A DNA stretch of 64,000 nt from Branchinecta lynchi (GCA_023053575.1 JAKZAP010000008.1:2009001-2073000); one strand, 5' to 3'. Shown: positions 1 to 11,650, counted from the first letter of the stretch. Made by a program: numbers and translations. Notes: generated from the sequence alone by a model not told the origin.

Positions 1-306
1 TACCACAGTTCGACCGTGGCAACTGATCGTCTCAGTTTCATCATCACCAACAATAGAGCCTGGGATTTGTCAAATTGTGGTAAAGAATTTCGTGTAGCGT
101 GTAGCGCTACGGAAATGTTTTCTGATGCTACACTGCCTGATTTTGCGGAGGTAGTTCGCAGGAGCCGGGAATCCATTAGACTTCGGGTTGTATATAATTA
201 TTGCGGTAATAATCTTATCGAGGGAGTGAGTACCCCATTTATGCAGTTATCATTACCCATCTGGGAGAAGATCAATTCCGATCTGTTTGGTTTCCCAGGT
301 GGGTAG
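1..306 (+). CDS. C-terminal part of an unrecognised ORF entering from the window edge
   Basis: Frame 1 is open from the first base to a TAG at 304-306, about 101 codons, ending in the residues LFGFPGG. I do not recognise the family. After the stop comes a T-rich stretch, then ATTAAAG and a short (GTAT)n run near 393-410. A short microsatellite after a stop resembles a LINE 3' tail, so this could be the end of a retrotransposon ORF, but no RT, EN or zinc-finger motif is visible. It could also be a chance open frame. Confidence 0.3.
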   Translation, partial: YHSSTVATDRLSFIITNNRAWDLSNCGKEFRVACSATEMFSDATLPDFAEVVRRSRESIRLRVVYNYCGNNLIEGVSTPFMQLSLPIWEKINSDLFGFPGG

Positions 307-464
307 GTGATATTAGTTATGTTATTGTTATTGTTTTTGTTCGTATTTCTGTATTAGGCTAGTCAATATGGAATTTCTTTTTCCGGATTAAAGAGTATGT
401 ATGTATGTATTTCCGTCTTAGCGATGTGATTGGATATCAGTTTTTCCTTTGGGATGAACTCAAA

Positions 465-600
465 AAGCCCAATATCGGTAATGTCGGTTTTGCAGGGCAA
501 CCGTGGTATCAGATACCGCGCTAACTGCAAAAATGACTAATTGCAGATCCAGTTACCGTGGTAACAGTACCATGGAATCTGTGAAAACGCAACTAAAGAT
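465..600. repeat. Small palindrome-rich interspersed repeat, copy 1
   Basis: Contains repeated inverted motifs around CCGTGGTA and TACCGTGGTAAC, and ends in AAAACGCAAC. Related copies occur at 25940-26050 and 26925-27005. No clear target duplication was found. Confidence 0.5.
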
Positions 601-851
601 GTTGAATTCTTCGGAATGGAAAAATGGTCCGACAGCATTTTGAAGTAGATGCTCACTGTCTGACACAGTAAAGTGCTTGGCCCCAATTCATTAATGAGAT
701 ACCCTCTGCGCAGTGTTGTCTATTGGTCTTGAAAAAAAAACATACCACACCTTGTGATTTGATGATTTTGCAGAACTGTCAGTAGAAATGTGAATAGAGC
801 GGATAGATAGGTTCCTGTCATTCCCACTGCCAAAGTCTTTGGCTACATCTA

Positions 852-1008
852 CACTGTAAACAAAAATCTTGCAGTATTTGCTACTGGGATTAATCTTGTC
901 TTTATTGGGATAAGATTTCCCTAATTCGGATTAATTTTATCCCAATAGAGATAAGATTAATCCCAGTAGCAAGTACTGCATCCTTATTCGGAGAAACTTT
1001 TTACAGTG
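852..1008. mobile_element. Foldback MITE, mariner-like termini, copy 1
   Basis: Termini CACTGTAAA and TTTACAGTG are inverted. Inside, a long inverted repeat built on ACTGGGATTAATCTT folds back on itself. The left flank is TA and the right flank CA, so the TA duplication is only readable in the sister copy at 12552-12814, which lies in the opposite orientation. Confidence 0.6.
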
Positions 1009-1015
1009 CAATACC

Positions 1016-1660
1016 CGGTCCTTACCCGCGCAGTGACAATGTAATTCTTCCGGCGGTTTTGTTTGGGTTTCGGGTTTACCTAGCCGAGTGTCGGTGGGTT
1101 TGTGAGGCGGGTTCCCCTCTAGTGGTGAGTCGTGGAATTATTAAAGCACAGTGGACACTATTAATGCTTTACTTTGTATTAAATGCTTCACAAATAAACA
1201 TTTCCGACTTCCTTTAGAAGACGCTACGAAAATCGGCCGTTTTCTTGTTATCCCTTGTCTTTACTTCTCTGGCATTTCGGCGATCCAAATCTTAGGAGCT
1301 GGGATATCGTTTCAGGAAATTCAAAAACTCCCAGCAATGCTTGATATAAAGGATATATATGAGATGTCACCAAAGTCAAGCCGCAGATGCAGTTTACTTG
1401 ATTGTTCTAGTGTTTCATTAGAAGTTCCATGGCTTAAAGTGCCTATCAAAAGTTTTTCTTTGTGGAATAGTGTTGTGAAGTTTGATTAGCTTGCTTTATA
1501 AAATGTACCAGAATATGCAATAAGCTTATAAAAAATAACATAGCTACAAAAATCATTCAAAAACAAATAAACTATTCAAATCTGAATTATACAAGCTGAT
1601 TATGCATAAAATAAAGATCTACTAAGTATGATAAGAAACATCACTTTTATCTTTGTCCAA
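1016..1660. other. No recognisable feature
   Basis: Unique-looking sequence with a 112-codon open frame (1151-1489, +) that resembles no family I know and has no splice or regulatory context. Treated as non-coding. Confidence 0.4.
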
Positions 1661-1920
1661 GCTAGTAAACTGAGCATATACTGGCCCAAAAAATTACGCT
1701 TTGAAATATCACAGAGAGGAAACTGTAGAAAAAGCTGCTGAGGTAGGGGTAAGCATTGTTCCTAGGTTGTTACAGAGTGGGATTGGGGTAGCTAGTAAAC
1801 TGAGCATATACTGGCCCAAAAAATTACGCTTTGAAATATCACAGAGAGGAAACTGTAGAAAAAGCTGCTGAGGTAGGGGAAAGCATTGTTCCTAGGTTGT
1901 TACAAAGTGGGATTGGGGTA
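1661..1920. repeat. 130-bp tandem duplication
   Basis: Two adjacent 130-bp copies, 1661-1790 and 1791-1920, differ at about two positions (GGGGTAAG/GGGGAAAG and CAGAG/CAAAG). The near identity indicates a recent local duplication. Confidence 0.9.
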
Positions 1921-2229
1921 GTTCTGATGTGCCCATTGAACTTTAATATTTATTTATCTAATTAGTTATATGTCAATCAATCAATCAATGTTATTTCAAC
2001 CCTTATAGCACTAGGCTAACACGGGCGAGAATTGGAAAAATAAACACTCACTAACAATACGAATAAAACACAAACTAACAAACCATAAATACGAAACGAA
2101 CATAAATCATGAACAGTTAAAATGTTTAGTTAAGTACGGACCGAATGAATTTAGGTATCTTTATGTCAAATAGGTTTGTTCTATATTGTACCGGGTTTTG
2201 TAAATCGAGTGTCCCTGGCTTTACCCTAT
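1921..2229 (-). repeat. Possible LINE 3' tail fragment, minus strand
   Basis: A (TCAA)n run at about 1974-1989 is followed by sequence which, read on the minus strand, resembles a short LINE 3' UTR ending in a (GATT)n tail, as in the plus-strand fragment at 2230-2765. No coding homology remains. Confidence 0.35.
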
Positions 2230-2765
2230 ACTTATGATCATTTTATTTACAATCAAGCTTGCTATTCAAAACCTAGCTAAAAAGATACGGATCGCTTATG
2301 CTTCTAATATCATACATCTTAGTCAGTTTCATCTTTCTAAACTTTACAACAGTCTAACTGTGCCCCATCTTCTTGCTATGTACCCCATTTGGCAATTTTT
2401 GTCTGCGTCTAATAAGAAAAATGTTCACAAGATCTATTTTATGTTTGCCAAGTATCTGCTGCATTTGCCCCCTTGGACCAGTAATTCTTTCTTGGCGCAG
2501 AAATTCCATCTGGTTTTGCCTGCTAACATTACTGATAAGAGAGTGGAAGATTTCAAATCTTCCGCTAGTAAACTGAACCACCAGTGGTCTTCCCTTTTCG
2601 TGTAATCTATAATTATGTTTGTGCTGCGTTTAGTGTAAAGTTTTCCTACGTGCATTGTATTTCTTGTTGTTGTTGTTTTTTTCTTTTCCTTTTTGTGTAC
2701 TCCGTCACTAGGGCTACACGCCCTCCATAGTTTTTGACGGGTAACAAATAGATTGATTGATTGAT
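2230..2765 (+). pseudogene. 5'-truncated LINE fragment (LINE2/4 clade ORF2 C-terminus and 3' tail)
   Basis: A 123-codon frame (2234-2605) carries the ORF2 C-terminal domain shared by LINE2, LINE4 and LINE5 in this window: KIRIAYAS, then LTVPHLLAMYPIW, then FAKYLLHLPPWTSN. After the stop comes a T-rich 3' UTR with TACTCCGTCAC, a CTAGGGCTACACGCCCT hairpin, GGGTAACAAATA and a (GATT)n tail at about 2752-2766. The RT and endonuclease domains are missing, as expected of a 5'-truncated LINE insertion. Confidence 0.8.
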
Positions 2766-2960
2766 TTTATGCAGAAGTGTAACTGAAACCTTGAACCTTG
2801 AACCCAGTCGACCCAAGGAGAATTTTGCACAGTGAAATGTTGTTGTGGTGTTTCTCTGGAGACAGTTTACAAGAAAAGGGTTGATCTTTCAACTTGAAAT
2901 GAGGCCACTGAAGGTCTGTGCCAAGCAGGTTAATCGCCAAGCCCCTTGAGTAAACCTACC

Positions 2961-3290
2961 CTAGGTTCACAAAGAGCAAATCGCGGCGGTGAACGAGATT
3001 TTTCAATCGCAGCGACAGAAGATTTTTATCGCCAGGATGTTCACACTGAATTTTCGTCTACAACAGAATCTAACGCGAAAAATAATAAAAAAATATCCCT
3101 TAAAATAGTTAAAATAATAAGAAATAATTAATTTTTCTAAAAGTGAATCATCAAAAGGGTCTTCCATGTTGCTGTTCCATGTTGCAACGTTGAAAATCAC
3201 CTGACGAAGCAACAGAAATCGCCGATTTTGGCGACGAAAATCTCGGCTATGGCCAATATCGCCTCAGTGTGAACGGCTGTGTGAACCTAG
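2961..3290. mobile_element. MITE with 11-bp terminal inverted repeats
   Basis: CTAGGTTCACA at 2961 is inverted at 3280-3290 (TGTGAACCTAG). Subterminal parts are also partly inverted: CGAGATTTTTC near the left and GACGAAAATCTCG near the right. Target duplication unclear; class unassigned. Confidence 0.6.
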
Positions 3291-4190
3291 CCCTAGTTGA
3301 CCGGACCGCGGTCCTTTCTGCTATTTCTCGGAACCTGTTTTTGTGTAGTTCATGGAGTTTAACTGCTCAGTCGTTCCGGTGTAAAAGCATCACCTCTCTG
3401 CTGAGTTGTTTGAGACGACGACTGAGCATGGCCTAGGTACATCACGTGGGCCAATCTCAAAGGTCCGTTTCGTCAATCTTCTCCGGAGCAAGACCATATC
3501 TGTATATCTATTTATCTAAGCTTTATTCCGCCAAAGTATATTAACAGATGTTACGAAGGGTATTCATGTCTTTATTATTAACAAATTCTAAGTTCTCGTC
3601 TGGTTTGCCTTTTAAACTCAGATTTAAAAGGAGCATTGTTTCCGAACCTTTTCAGAAAACCAAATTGTTTTACAGATAATACAGTAACTGATAAAAATGA
3701 TACTGCCCGCTGCGATATAACTCCAAGGAGAAAAGTCAGGACGGATGAAACATTGAGTGTTTCCTTCACTCTTGAGCGGGGAGTTTTCTCTATAGATCCA
3801 TCCCGAGCTGTTAGGCTGGCTATAATGTGGTTGTCGAGCGGTAGTGGAAGATAGATGACTCTTTGGAGATGTATGGTTTCGAATCTGAAATAATAAAAAG
3901 TAGGTGAGCTCGTCATATGATTCTTTCTAGGTATACAAGGAAGAAGACTACAGGCTTCTGATGGATACCTTTCTGGACGAATCCGGTGTTCAGAAGTGGA
4001 AGTCTTGCTGTGAGAGTGCAGTTCGGTGCTGTGAAAAAATGCTGGAAACCCCTCAGGCGAACAGCTTCTTATTAAGTAAGGCTGCCTAAACGCCATCTCA
4101 TTACCGATATTAGGTCTTTCCTTGGGTCAGGGCCCATGACAGGTTATTCATAGCTATATATATATCGTTTATTGACCAAAATATCAAAGA
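3291..4190. other. No recognisable feature
   Basis: Contains a 172-codon open frame on the minus strand (3578-4096) and a 72-codon frame on the plus strand. Neither shows a domain, compositional bias or splice context that I recognise. Confidence 0.35.
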
Positions 4191-4553
4191 TAGCTAGCAA
4201 AGGTAAGTCAACGTAACACTTTCAACGGGATATAAAATGGTCAATGACAAAGACGAATACCAGATAGGCACGTAAGAACTATTAAAACAAAGTAAGTCAC
4301 AAACGAGTTAATAGCTAGCAAAGGTAAGTCAACGTAACACTTTCAACGGGATATAAAATGGTCAATGACAAAGACGAATACCAGATAGGCACGTAAGAAC
4401 TATTAAAACAAAGTAAGTCACAAACGAGTTAATAGCTAGCAAAGGTAAGTCAACGTAACACTTTCAACGGGATATAAAATGGTCAATGACAAAGACGAAT
4501 ACCAGATAAGCACGTAAGAACTATTAAAACAAAGTACGTCACAAACGAGTTAA
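4191..4553. repeat. Three tandem copies of a 121-bp unit
   Basis: Units begin at 4191, 4312 and 4433 (TAGCTAGCAAAGG...) and are almost identical. The third has AGATAAGC for AGATAGGC and GTACGTC for GTAAGTC. No coding sense. Confidence 0.92.
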
Positions 4554-4781
4554 CATATAAAGCTATTTGCAAGGTCCTCCCAGTAAGGGAGTTTCTCTGA
4601 GATCTTTTTCCTTTTTATCAGTTATCTGAAGCGGCCTACTATGTGCAGATCGCAAACTGATTTGGGCTTATTTAATAGAAAACAGTAGCAGACTTTTATG
4701 AACAAAGTACTCTTTTCCGTCGGGATCGACTAAAAAGAGGCACGGCACGGCACGCTATGGCGCGGGAGGCACGATTAATAA

Positions 4782-5781
4782 CAAGACCAAAGGTGTCGAT
4801 GGGATCCCAAAAATCTAATATTTGATTCAGACAATAGGGTCTTGTCTTCGCCAGATCCAGTCTTCGCCAGGCTAATCAGCAGAGAAAACCAAGTTCAGAT
4901 AAGCCGTATCTATTTTGACGATACTGACCGAGACTTCCTGCTTTACTTCGGCCAAGTTTCCGGTTTCGCCCGAATTCCAAGCAAACTACTAGTCCAGCGA
5001 AAAAAGAAAATTCAGAAACAAATCCAGCGTTGTTGATGTTGGAACAAATACAACATCTAATCAACTTTGAATAAAAGTTTGACTTTTACTTCTCATTATA
5101 TGTCCGGTTAAAAAATGATTGTCATATATAGACTCAGCCTCTCTTCTTACCCCTTAATCTGTCATCTAATCAAACTTTTGCTTTTAACAAATTTTCCGGT
5201 TTTGGCCGGATTTTGGGCGAACTAGTTGTCTGGCGAGAAAATGGTTTTCACCAACGTGTTCAGCATGTCTTTTTATCCCTAAATCGAATATATAATCAAC
5301 TTCAAATGAAACTTTTACTTTTAATCAGCTTTCCGTTTTTTGCCGGATCCGGACGAACTACTTGTTCGGAGAGAAAATGGTTCTCACCATCGTGTTCAGC
5401 ATGTCTTCTTACCCCTAAATCGACCATTTAATCAACTTCATACAAAACTTTTACTTTTAACCAACTTTCCGGTTTTTGCCGGATTCCGGACGAACTACTT
5501 GTCCAGCGAGAAAATGGTTTTCACTATCGTGCTGAGCATGCCTTCTTACACCTCATTAGCTGTTTAAAAATATTTTGTTTGTCCCTTAATTTGAACCCCC
5601 TCCCCCACCCCTAAATGTAGGGTTATAGAGCCCATCTACTAACTTGACCTTACCCTTGACCCAATAAATCCTAACACCAAGTTTCATCAAAATATCTCAT
5701 TCCCTTCGAGAGTTATAGCGCGCACAGATGGACAACTTTTGCGATGTCATAGGTATCCCTCTACTTACGTTTTGGGATCCC
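4782..5781 (-). mobile_element. HINE-like element, CAAGACC family, inside the foldback array
   Basis: Runs from CAAGACCAAAGG at 4782 to GGGATCCC at 5774-5781 and interrupts the array unit. The uninterrupted units read TAATAAAAAGAGATT; here the left flank ends in AA and the right flank resumes AAAAAGAGATT. In the orientation used (terminal stem-loop as 3' end) the element ends GGTCTTG then TT. The core holds about four diverged tandem units (TTCCGG...CATGTCTT...AATCAACTTC), followed by a conserved arm with CAACTTTTGCGATGTCATAG. No ORF. Confidence 0.8.
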
Positions 5782-5942
5782 AAAAAGAGATTAGCAAGCA
5801 ATAGAAGTAGACAAGTAAACTCCAGATCCTAAAAGAAGGCACGTTAGAACATCGTTCCTGCCCCTCACTCCGATGCCTGAAAGGGCCCTTCTAGTGTTCG
5901 TGCCTCTTTTTAGTAGTCGTGCCTCCTACACTATGTCGTGGC

Positions 5943-6083
5943 CAGGGGCGTCACGACTGAGGGGGGGACGCCCCCTCCCCCCCAATGCTGTCGGCCAGAA
6001 AGGTCGGTAAGAATTACCAGCCAGTCGGTAAATGCGTCGTCCCCCCCCCCCCCCTGCAAACATTTTGGCTAGGAACGCCTCTG
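5943..6083. mobile_element. hAT-like MITE with 8-bp target duplication
   Basis: Termini CAGGGGCGT and ACGCCTCTG are inverted. Flanks GTCGTGGC (5935-5942) and GTCGTGCC (6084-6091) are an 8-bp duplication with one mismatch. Sibling array units show the empty site TATGTCGTGCCATG. Interior has poly-G and poly-C runs. An 8-bp duplication with CAGRGGCG ends is typical of hAT transposons. Confidence 0.88.
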
Positions 6084-8218
6084 GTCGTGCCATGTTGTTT
6101 TTTAGTGTTGACTAAAAAGAGGCACGGCACGGCATGGCACAGGAGGCACGAGTAATAAAAAGAGATTAGCAAGTAGTAAAAGAAGACAAGTAAGTGAGAG
6201 TTCCTAACTCCAGAGCCTAAAAGAAGTTAGAATATCGTTCCTGCCCCTCACTCCGATGCCTGAAAGGGCCCTTCTAGTGTTCGTGCCTCTTTTTAGTAGT
6301 CGTGCCTCCTATACTATGTCGTGCCATGTTGTTTTTTAGTGTTGACTAAAAAGAGGCACGGCACGGCATGGCACAGGAGGCACGAGTAATAAAAAGAGAC
6401 TAGCAAGTAGTAAAAGAAGACAAGTAAGTGAGAGTTCCTAACTCCAGAGCCTAAAAGAAGGCACGTTAGAATATCGTTCCTGCCCCTCACTCCGATGCCT
6501 GAAAGGGCCCTTCTAGTGTTCGTGCCTCTTTTTAGTAGTCGTGCCTCCTATACTATGTCGTGCCATGTTGTTTTTTAGTGTTGACTAAAAAGAGGCACGG
6601 CACGGCATGGCACAGGAGGCACGAGTAATAAAAAGAGATTAGCAAGTAGTAAAAGAAGACAAGTAAGTGAGAGTTCCTAACTCCAGAGCCTAAAAGAAGT
6701 TAGAATATCGTTCCTGCCCCTCACTCCGATGCCTGAAAGGGCCCTTCTAGTGTTCGTGCCTCTTTTTAGTAGTCGTGCCTCCTATACTATGTCGTGCCAT
6801 GTTGTTTTTTAGTGTTGACTAAAAAGAGGCACGGCACGGCATGGCACAGGAGGCACGAGTAATAAAAAGAGACTAGCAAGTAGTAAAAGAAGACAAGTAA
6901 GTGAGAGTTCCTAACTCCAGAGCCTAAAAGAAAGCACGTTAGAATATCGTTCCTGCCCCTCACTCCGATGCCTGAAAGGGCCCTTCTAGTGTTCGTGCCT
7001 CTTTTTAGTAGTCGTGCCTCCTATACTATGTCGTGCCATGTTGTTTTTTAGTGTTGACTAAAAAGAGGCACGGCACGGCATGGCACAGGAGGCACGAGTA
7101 ATAAAAAGAGATTAGCAAGTAGTAAAAGAAGACAAGTAAGTGAGAGTTCCTAACTCCAGAGCCTAAAAGAAGTTAGAATATCGTTCCTGCCCCTCACTCC
7201 GATGCCTGAAAGGGCCCTTCTAGTGTTCGTGCCTCTTTTTAGTAGTCGTGCCTCCTATACTATGTCGTGCCATGTTGTTTTTTAGTGTTGACTAAAAAGA
7301 GGCACGGCACGGCATGGCACAGGAGGCACGAGTAATAAAAAGAGACTAGCAAGTAGTAAAAGAAGACAAGTAAGTGAGAGTTCCTAACTCCAGAGCCTAA
7401 AAGAAGGCACGTTAGAATATCGTTCCTGCCCCTCACTCCGATGCCTGAAAGGGCCCTTCTAGTGTTCGTGCCTCTTTTTAGTAGTCGTGCCTCCTATACT
7501 ATGTCGTGCCATGTTGTTTTTTAGTGTTGACTAAAAAGAGGCACGGCACGGCATGGCACAGGAGGCACGAGTAATAAAAAGAGATTAGCAAGTAGTAAAA
7601 GAAGACAAGTAAGTGAGAGTTCCTAACTCCAGAGCCTAAAAGAAGGCACGTTAGAATATCGCTCCTGCCCCTCACTCCGATGCCTGAAAGGGCCCTTCTA
7701 GTGTTCGTGTCTCTTTTTAGTAGTCGTGCCTCCTATATTATGCCGTGCCATGTTGTTTTTTAGTGTTTACTAAAAAGAGGCATGGCACAGGAGTCACGAG
7801 TAACAAAAAGAGATTAGCAAGTAGTAAAAGAAGACAAGTAACTGAGAGTTCGTAACTCTAGATTCTAAAAGAAGGCACGTTAGAACACTGTTCCTACCCT
7901 TCATTCTAAAGCCTGAAAGGCCTTTTAGTTTGTCATGCCTCTGTTCAGTCCTACACCATGTCATGCCGCGCCTCTTTTTAGTCCTAAAAAGGGCGAAGGA
8001 GTTTTGCGTGTGTAAAAATGTCCCAAAGAAAATATTTCATCCGTGTTCCCCATATTTCGTTTGCTATGTATCTTTATGGTTTTTTTATATTTCTTTTGGT
8101 TTGCCACTTTGACAAGGCTTTAGTGGAAGCGAACATGCTCAAATACTAGGTCTGTTTGAAGGACAATACTCCGTAGATAGTCTGCACCTGGACGACATGT
8201 TTTCGGTCTCAAAATTTC

Positions 8219-8656
8219 TCAGAGAGCTTTGTTTTGGCTAGATTTCTGGGGTAAAATTACTGTTATTGTATCGAAATTACTTATCGCTCGAACTGAGCGT
8301 AAGATACGTAATGGGTATGCTGGTGCAGTTGGAGCACAGCTTAATCTTGGTAAACGCCACCTTGCAAAAGTGTAATGGTGTCTCTCTCCCTCATGTTCTA
8401 TGCTTGGTTCCTTTCTGGAACTCAATCAGATAAAATTAAAATTAGAAGGGCTTATTTCAAATATACAAAGTTCCTCATTCAGGTACCGCCTTGGACAAGG
8501 AACGGAAGACTGTGGGAGGGATACAGCTTGCCGGATCCTCTTTATGCTGCGGATAAACTTTTTTCTAAGATGTTAGAAAATCCTTCGAACCAACATTGGA
8601 AGGGTTTTTGCTCTAGCTCTGGTTCTGTTGTTGTTCTTCTTTCTTTTTATTTTTTT
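8219..8656 (+). pseudogene. LINE ORF2 C-terminal fragment (LINE2/4 clade), frameshifted
   Basis: In shifting frames the region reads ERKIRNGYAG, then VSLPHVLCLVPFWNSI, then KIRRAYFKYTKFLIQVPPWT, matching in order the C-terminal domain of the LINE at 59466-60941 (KIQIGYSKI, YPIFKKRD, YFRFCKFLLYLP). At least two frameshifts and a stop are present. HINE-A begins in the T-run at the right end, so the original 3' tail is lost or displaced. Confidence 0.7.
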
Positions 8657-9910
8657 ATGGCACTTGCCCTTCCGCCAAGTGCCATATAGCGATCACAGTT
8701 TCTGTCCCTCCGTCGGTCTGTCCAGGTTTATTCAAACAATGTTTACAACGGAGATACGTCAGCTACGATTCTTCATCAGCGATATTTCGGCCCTTCTTGG
8801 CAAGGAATATCTGAAGAATATAAGAATATCTGTCCAGGTTTTTTAGTTCGGGCACTTCCACATAAGCTAGGACGATGAAACTTGGCAGGCATATCAGGGA
8901 CCCGAAATGATTAAGTTGGAAATGGTCACTTCCCCGATCCGAGCATCGGAGGGGGGGGGGAGAGAGGGGGAATCCAGTTATATATTTTTTACTTACGACC
9001 AGGTGATCAGATCTTAATGAAACTTGATATATAGGAAGTCCTCGGGTCTCAGACGCCCCATTTTAAGTCCGGACCAGATCCGGTGACATTGGGGGGAGTT
9101 GGATGGTGGGGGGAACCGCAAATCTTGGGAAACGCTTAAAGTGGAGAGATTGGAATAAAACTTGGTGGAAACAACAAGCACAAGTCTTAGATGCGGGATT
9201 GACATAACCGGACCGGATCCGCTCACAGCGGGGGGGGGGGTCCGAATTTCGTGCTTCCTATGTGCCAGCACGATGAAACTTGGCAGGCGTGTCAGGGACC
9301 CGAACAGATTGACTTGAAAATAGTTTTTTTTCCCGGTCCTACTATCTTGGGGGGGGGGGGGGCTTGGAGGGAGTGTTAATCCGGAAAAGTGAGGTATTTT
9401 TATCTTACGAACGGGTGATCGGACCTTAATGAAACTTGATATACAGAAAGACCTTGTGTCTCAGACACCCGATTTTAAACCTGGTCCGAATCCGGTGACG
9501 GAGGGAGTTGAAGGAGGAACCGAAATGTTGGAAACGCTTAGAGTGGAGGGTTCGGGATGAAACTTGGTGAGAAGAAAAAGTACAAGTCCTAGATACGTGA
9601 ATGACTAAATGGACGGGATCCGGTCACTGTGGCGGAGTTGGGGGGGGATCCGAATTTCTAGTGAGCCCGCGAGTTCGGTACTTCGTGATGTGCTAGGATG
9701 AAATTTGGCAGGCTTGTCAGGGACCCGAACAGATTGACTTGTTAATGTAATTTTCTGATCCGACCATCGTGGGGGAGAGGAGGGATGGGGAATCGGGAAT
9801 CTAGTGGCACACTCAGCTATTGAAGGGTGATGGGGTTTAAATGAAACTTGATATTTAAAAACACCTCGTGCATCAGACGACCCATTTTAACTCCGGACTG
9901 GATCCGGTGA

Positions 9911-9914
<4 letters not shown>

Positions 9915-9944
<30 letters not shown>
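9915..9944 (+). repeat. Homopolymer of 30 G
   Basis: Uninterrupted run of 30 G within HINE-A. The length may be an assembly estimate, since such tracts are difficult to sequence. It could form a G-quadruplex. Confidence 0.9.
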
Positions 9945-9945
<1 letters not shown>

Positions 9946-10049
9946 GGAGGGGGGAATCGGAAATCTTTCGAAACGCTTAGAGTGGAGGGATCGGGATGAA
10001 ACTTGGTGGGAAGAACAAGCACTAGCCCCTAGATCCAACCCGATGAAAA

Positions 10050-10330
10050 ATTTGTAGCCAGCGTAGTAGTATGGTAGTAGTACGAAAACGTTGCATGTAA
10101 TACTATGTAATAGTAAAGAATACTATCATTTAATGTGCCTCAGACTCGTCCAATCTTATGTATTAGTATCCAGTAGTATCCTGTCTTGCCATAGTAGCAT
10201 CCGGTCTTGCTAATAGTAGCATATAGTAGTATGCAGTATCACGGTAGCCTTCAAGAAGAAGCATGTAGTAGCATCGTTAATACTTCATGCTACTTTTTCG
10301 TACTACTTCATAGTACTATTTTGTGGTAAA
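10050..10330. repeat. TAGTA-rich foldback segment inside HINE-A
   Basis: Dense GTAGTA/TACTA repeats; TAGTAGTACG near 10070 is inverted as CGTACTACTT near 10300. It interrupts the regular HINE-A core, so it is probably a separate insertion, although clear ends were not found. Confidence 0.5.
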
Positions 10331-11220
10331 TTTTCATCGTGAATTTGACAGAATCAGATCGTATCGGTGCTCTTGGGGGTTGGGGGGGGGGGGGTATTTG
10401 GAGGGGGTTTCCGGAATTCCGGTGATCACGAGTTAGGATACTTCCAGATGCGCTAATGACGATAAAATTTGGCAGACATATTAGTGATCCGACCAAATAG
10501 ACTTAAGAACTCGACACAATCCCCTAAGACTTCCGTTCCTGGGTTAGACCATTTTTCGGGGTGTTGAGAGAGAAGAATCCGGAAATTACGGACTTACGTA
10601 GGTTGCGAACAAATGGCCCGATTCAAGTGAAACTTTATGGGTGATAAGAACGAATAACCTAGATATGCAAAACATGTGTCCGAACCGCATGTGGCCATGG
10701 TTGGGGGAGTTAGGAGGAGGGGTGGTCAGAAAACCTTGTGACATGCACAGAAACCAAACAGATGGGCCGAATGGGGTGCAAGTTGGACGGTACTAAGTTT
10801 ATGCGGCCTACATTTTTCATTTGGCGTCCAAACCGGATCCGACCAAAGTAGGAGGAGGATGAAGCAGGAACCGGAAATTTGAAGATATGCTCCAATTCGA
10901 GTTAAACCTGATGGAAGAGAATAGCAAATGTTAGGGTTGCGAAGTTTATGTGTCCTAGTCGTATTCGGCCTCAGTGGGGGGAGTCGGAGGGGGGTCCGGG
11001 AAATGTTTCGGCTCGAATAGGGGTTAAACCAGTGGAGTGATTTGCATGAAACTTGGAAAGTAGAGACATCGTATGCCTTAGATGGCACATTTTAGGGTCC
11101 GGACCGGATCCGAGCACGGTTGGAAGGGGTACCGAAATTTCCAGAAAAATGCTCGGATTTACTTTCTCGTTTCTCGCACCACTTACTCGTAATAAGTGCC
11201 AGATGAGCTCGCAGCTCTTG

Positions 11221-11650
11221 TTGGTTCATTATTAGGTTAGTTTGTTAGAATTTCGATGTTCGATTCAGTGAAATAAACGTCCCACTCGAGGATCAAATTC
11301 GGGGAAGCAAAAGTTAAAACTCCCTCCTGCAAATTGCAGTGTTCGGTATGACCGTTCATTCGTACCGTACTTCTTTAAAAATTTTAGCAGTCCAGTGGCT
11401 TTTGACCTAAATTGTGACCGCAAGTGTTTCTGTGTTTGACGTGCCAGTGCTATTAGCTTTTGGATAATTACGGCTAAATAATAAATTTGATTTGATTTGA
11501 AGTTAGTTTCGTGTTGTTTTTTGTATGCTGCTATGTCTTTCCGTATATTACTTTTCCTCTTTTTTGTATTTATACTCCGTCTTTCTCTTTGTAAGTGTAT
11601 GATGGGTCATAATAAATTACTATTATATTAATATTATGATCAATGTTACG
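11221..11650 (+). repeat. LINE 3' UTR remnants
   Basis: Two successive 3'-tail-like ends: a (TTTGA)n run near 11488-11503, then a T-rich stretch with TATACTCCGTC, a weak hairpin, GGGTCATAATAAA and an AT-rich tail near 11610-11640. The second matches the 3' UTR layout of the LINE2/4 clade in this window. No ORF2 remains. Confidence 0.5.

Larger units (their letters stand above)
4722..7982. mobile_element. Foldback element amplified as a tandem array of about nine units
   Basis: Each unit begins ACTAAAAAGAGGCACGG and ends with an imperfect inverse (TTTTTTAGT), so the unit is itself a foldback element. Unit starts are at 4729, 6111, 6345, 6584, 6818, 7057, 7291, 7530 and 7769; spacings from 6111 on are 234, 239, 234, 239, 234, 239, 239. 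The 5-bp difference is the presence of GGCACG before TTAGAATATCG versus its loss, and it tracks GACTAGC versus GATTAGC, so six internal units form a dimeric pattern. Unit one holds two later insertions (4782-5781 and 5943-6083). The outer left end reads GGGATCGACTAAAA, as in the element at 36518. Confidence 0.85.
8657..11220 (+). mobile_element. HINE-A element, full-length copy (2.56 kb)
   Basis: Begins ATGGCACTTGCC..., a terminal hairpin (ATGGCACTTG...CAAGTGCCATA), and ends GAGCT-CGC-AGCTC-TTG followed by TT. The 5' end is repeated inverted just before the terminal stem-loop (AAGTGCCAGAT), an asymmetric terminal inverted repeat. The core is a tandem array of diverged units of roughly 200-300 bp marked by GATGAAACTTGG and GGGACCCGAA, with poly-G tracts near 8951, 9233, 9350 and 10383 and a 30-base G run at 9915-9944. 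A TAG-rich foldback (10050-10330) sits inside. No coding capacity. Confidence 0.75.

Noticed and set aside
3578..4096. 172-codon minus-strand open frame
   Set aside because: No domain, no signal peptide and no splice or promoter context, with competing open frames on the other strand. Length alone is not enough in eukaryotic intronic DNA.
6111..7982. CRISPR or integron-like array
   Set aside because: Units are 234/239-bp head-to-tail copies without unique spacers, and each is a foldback transposon.
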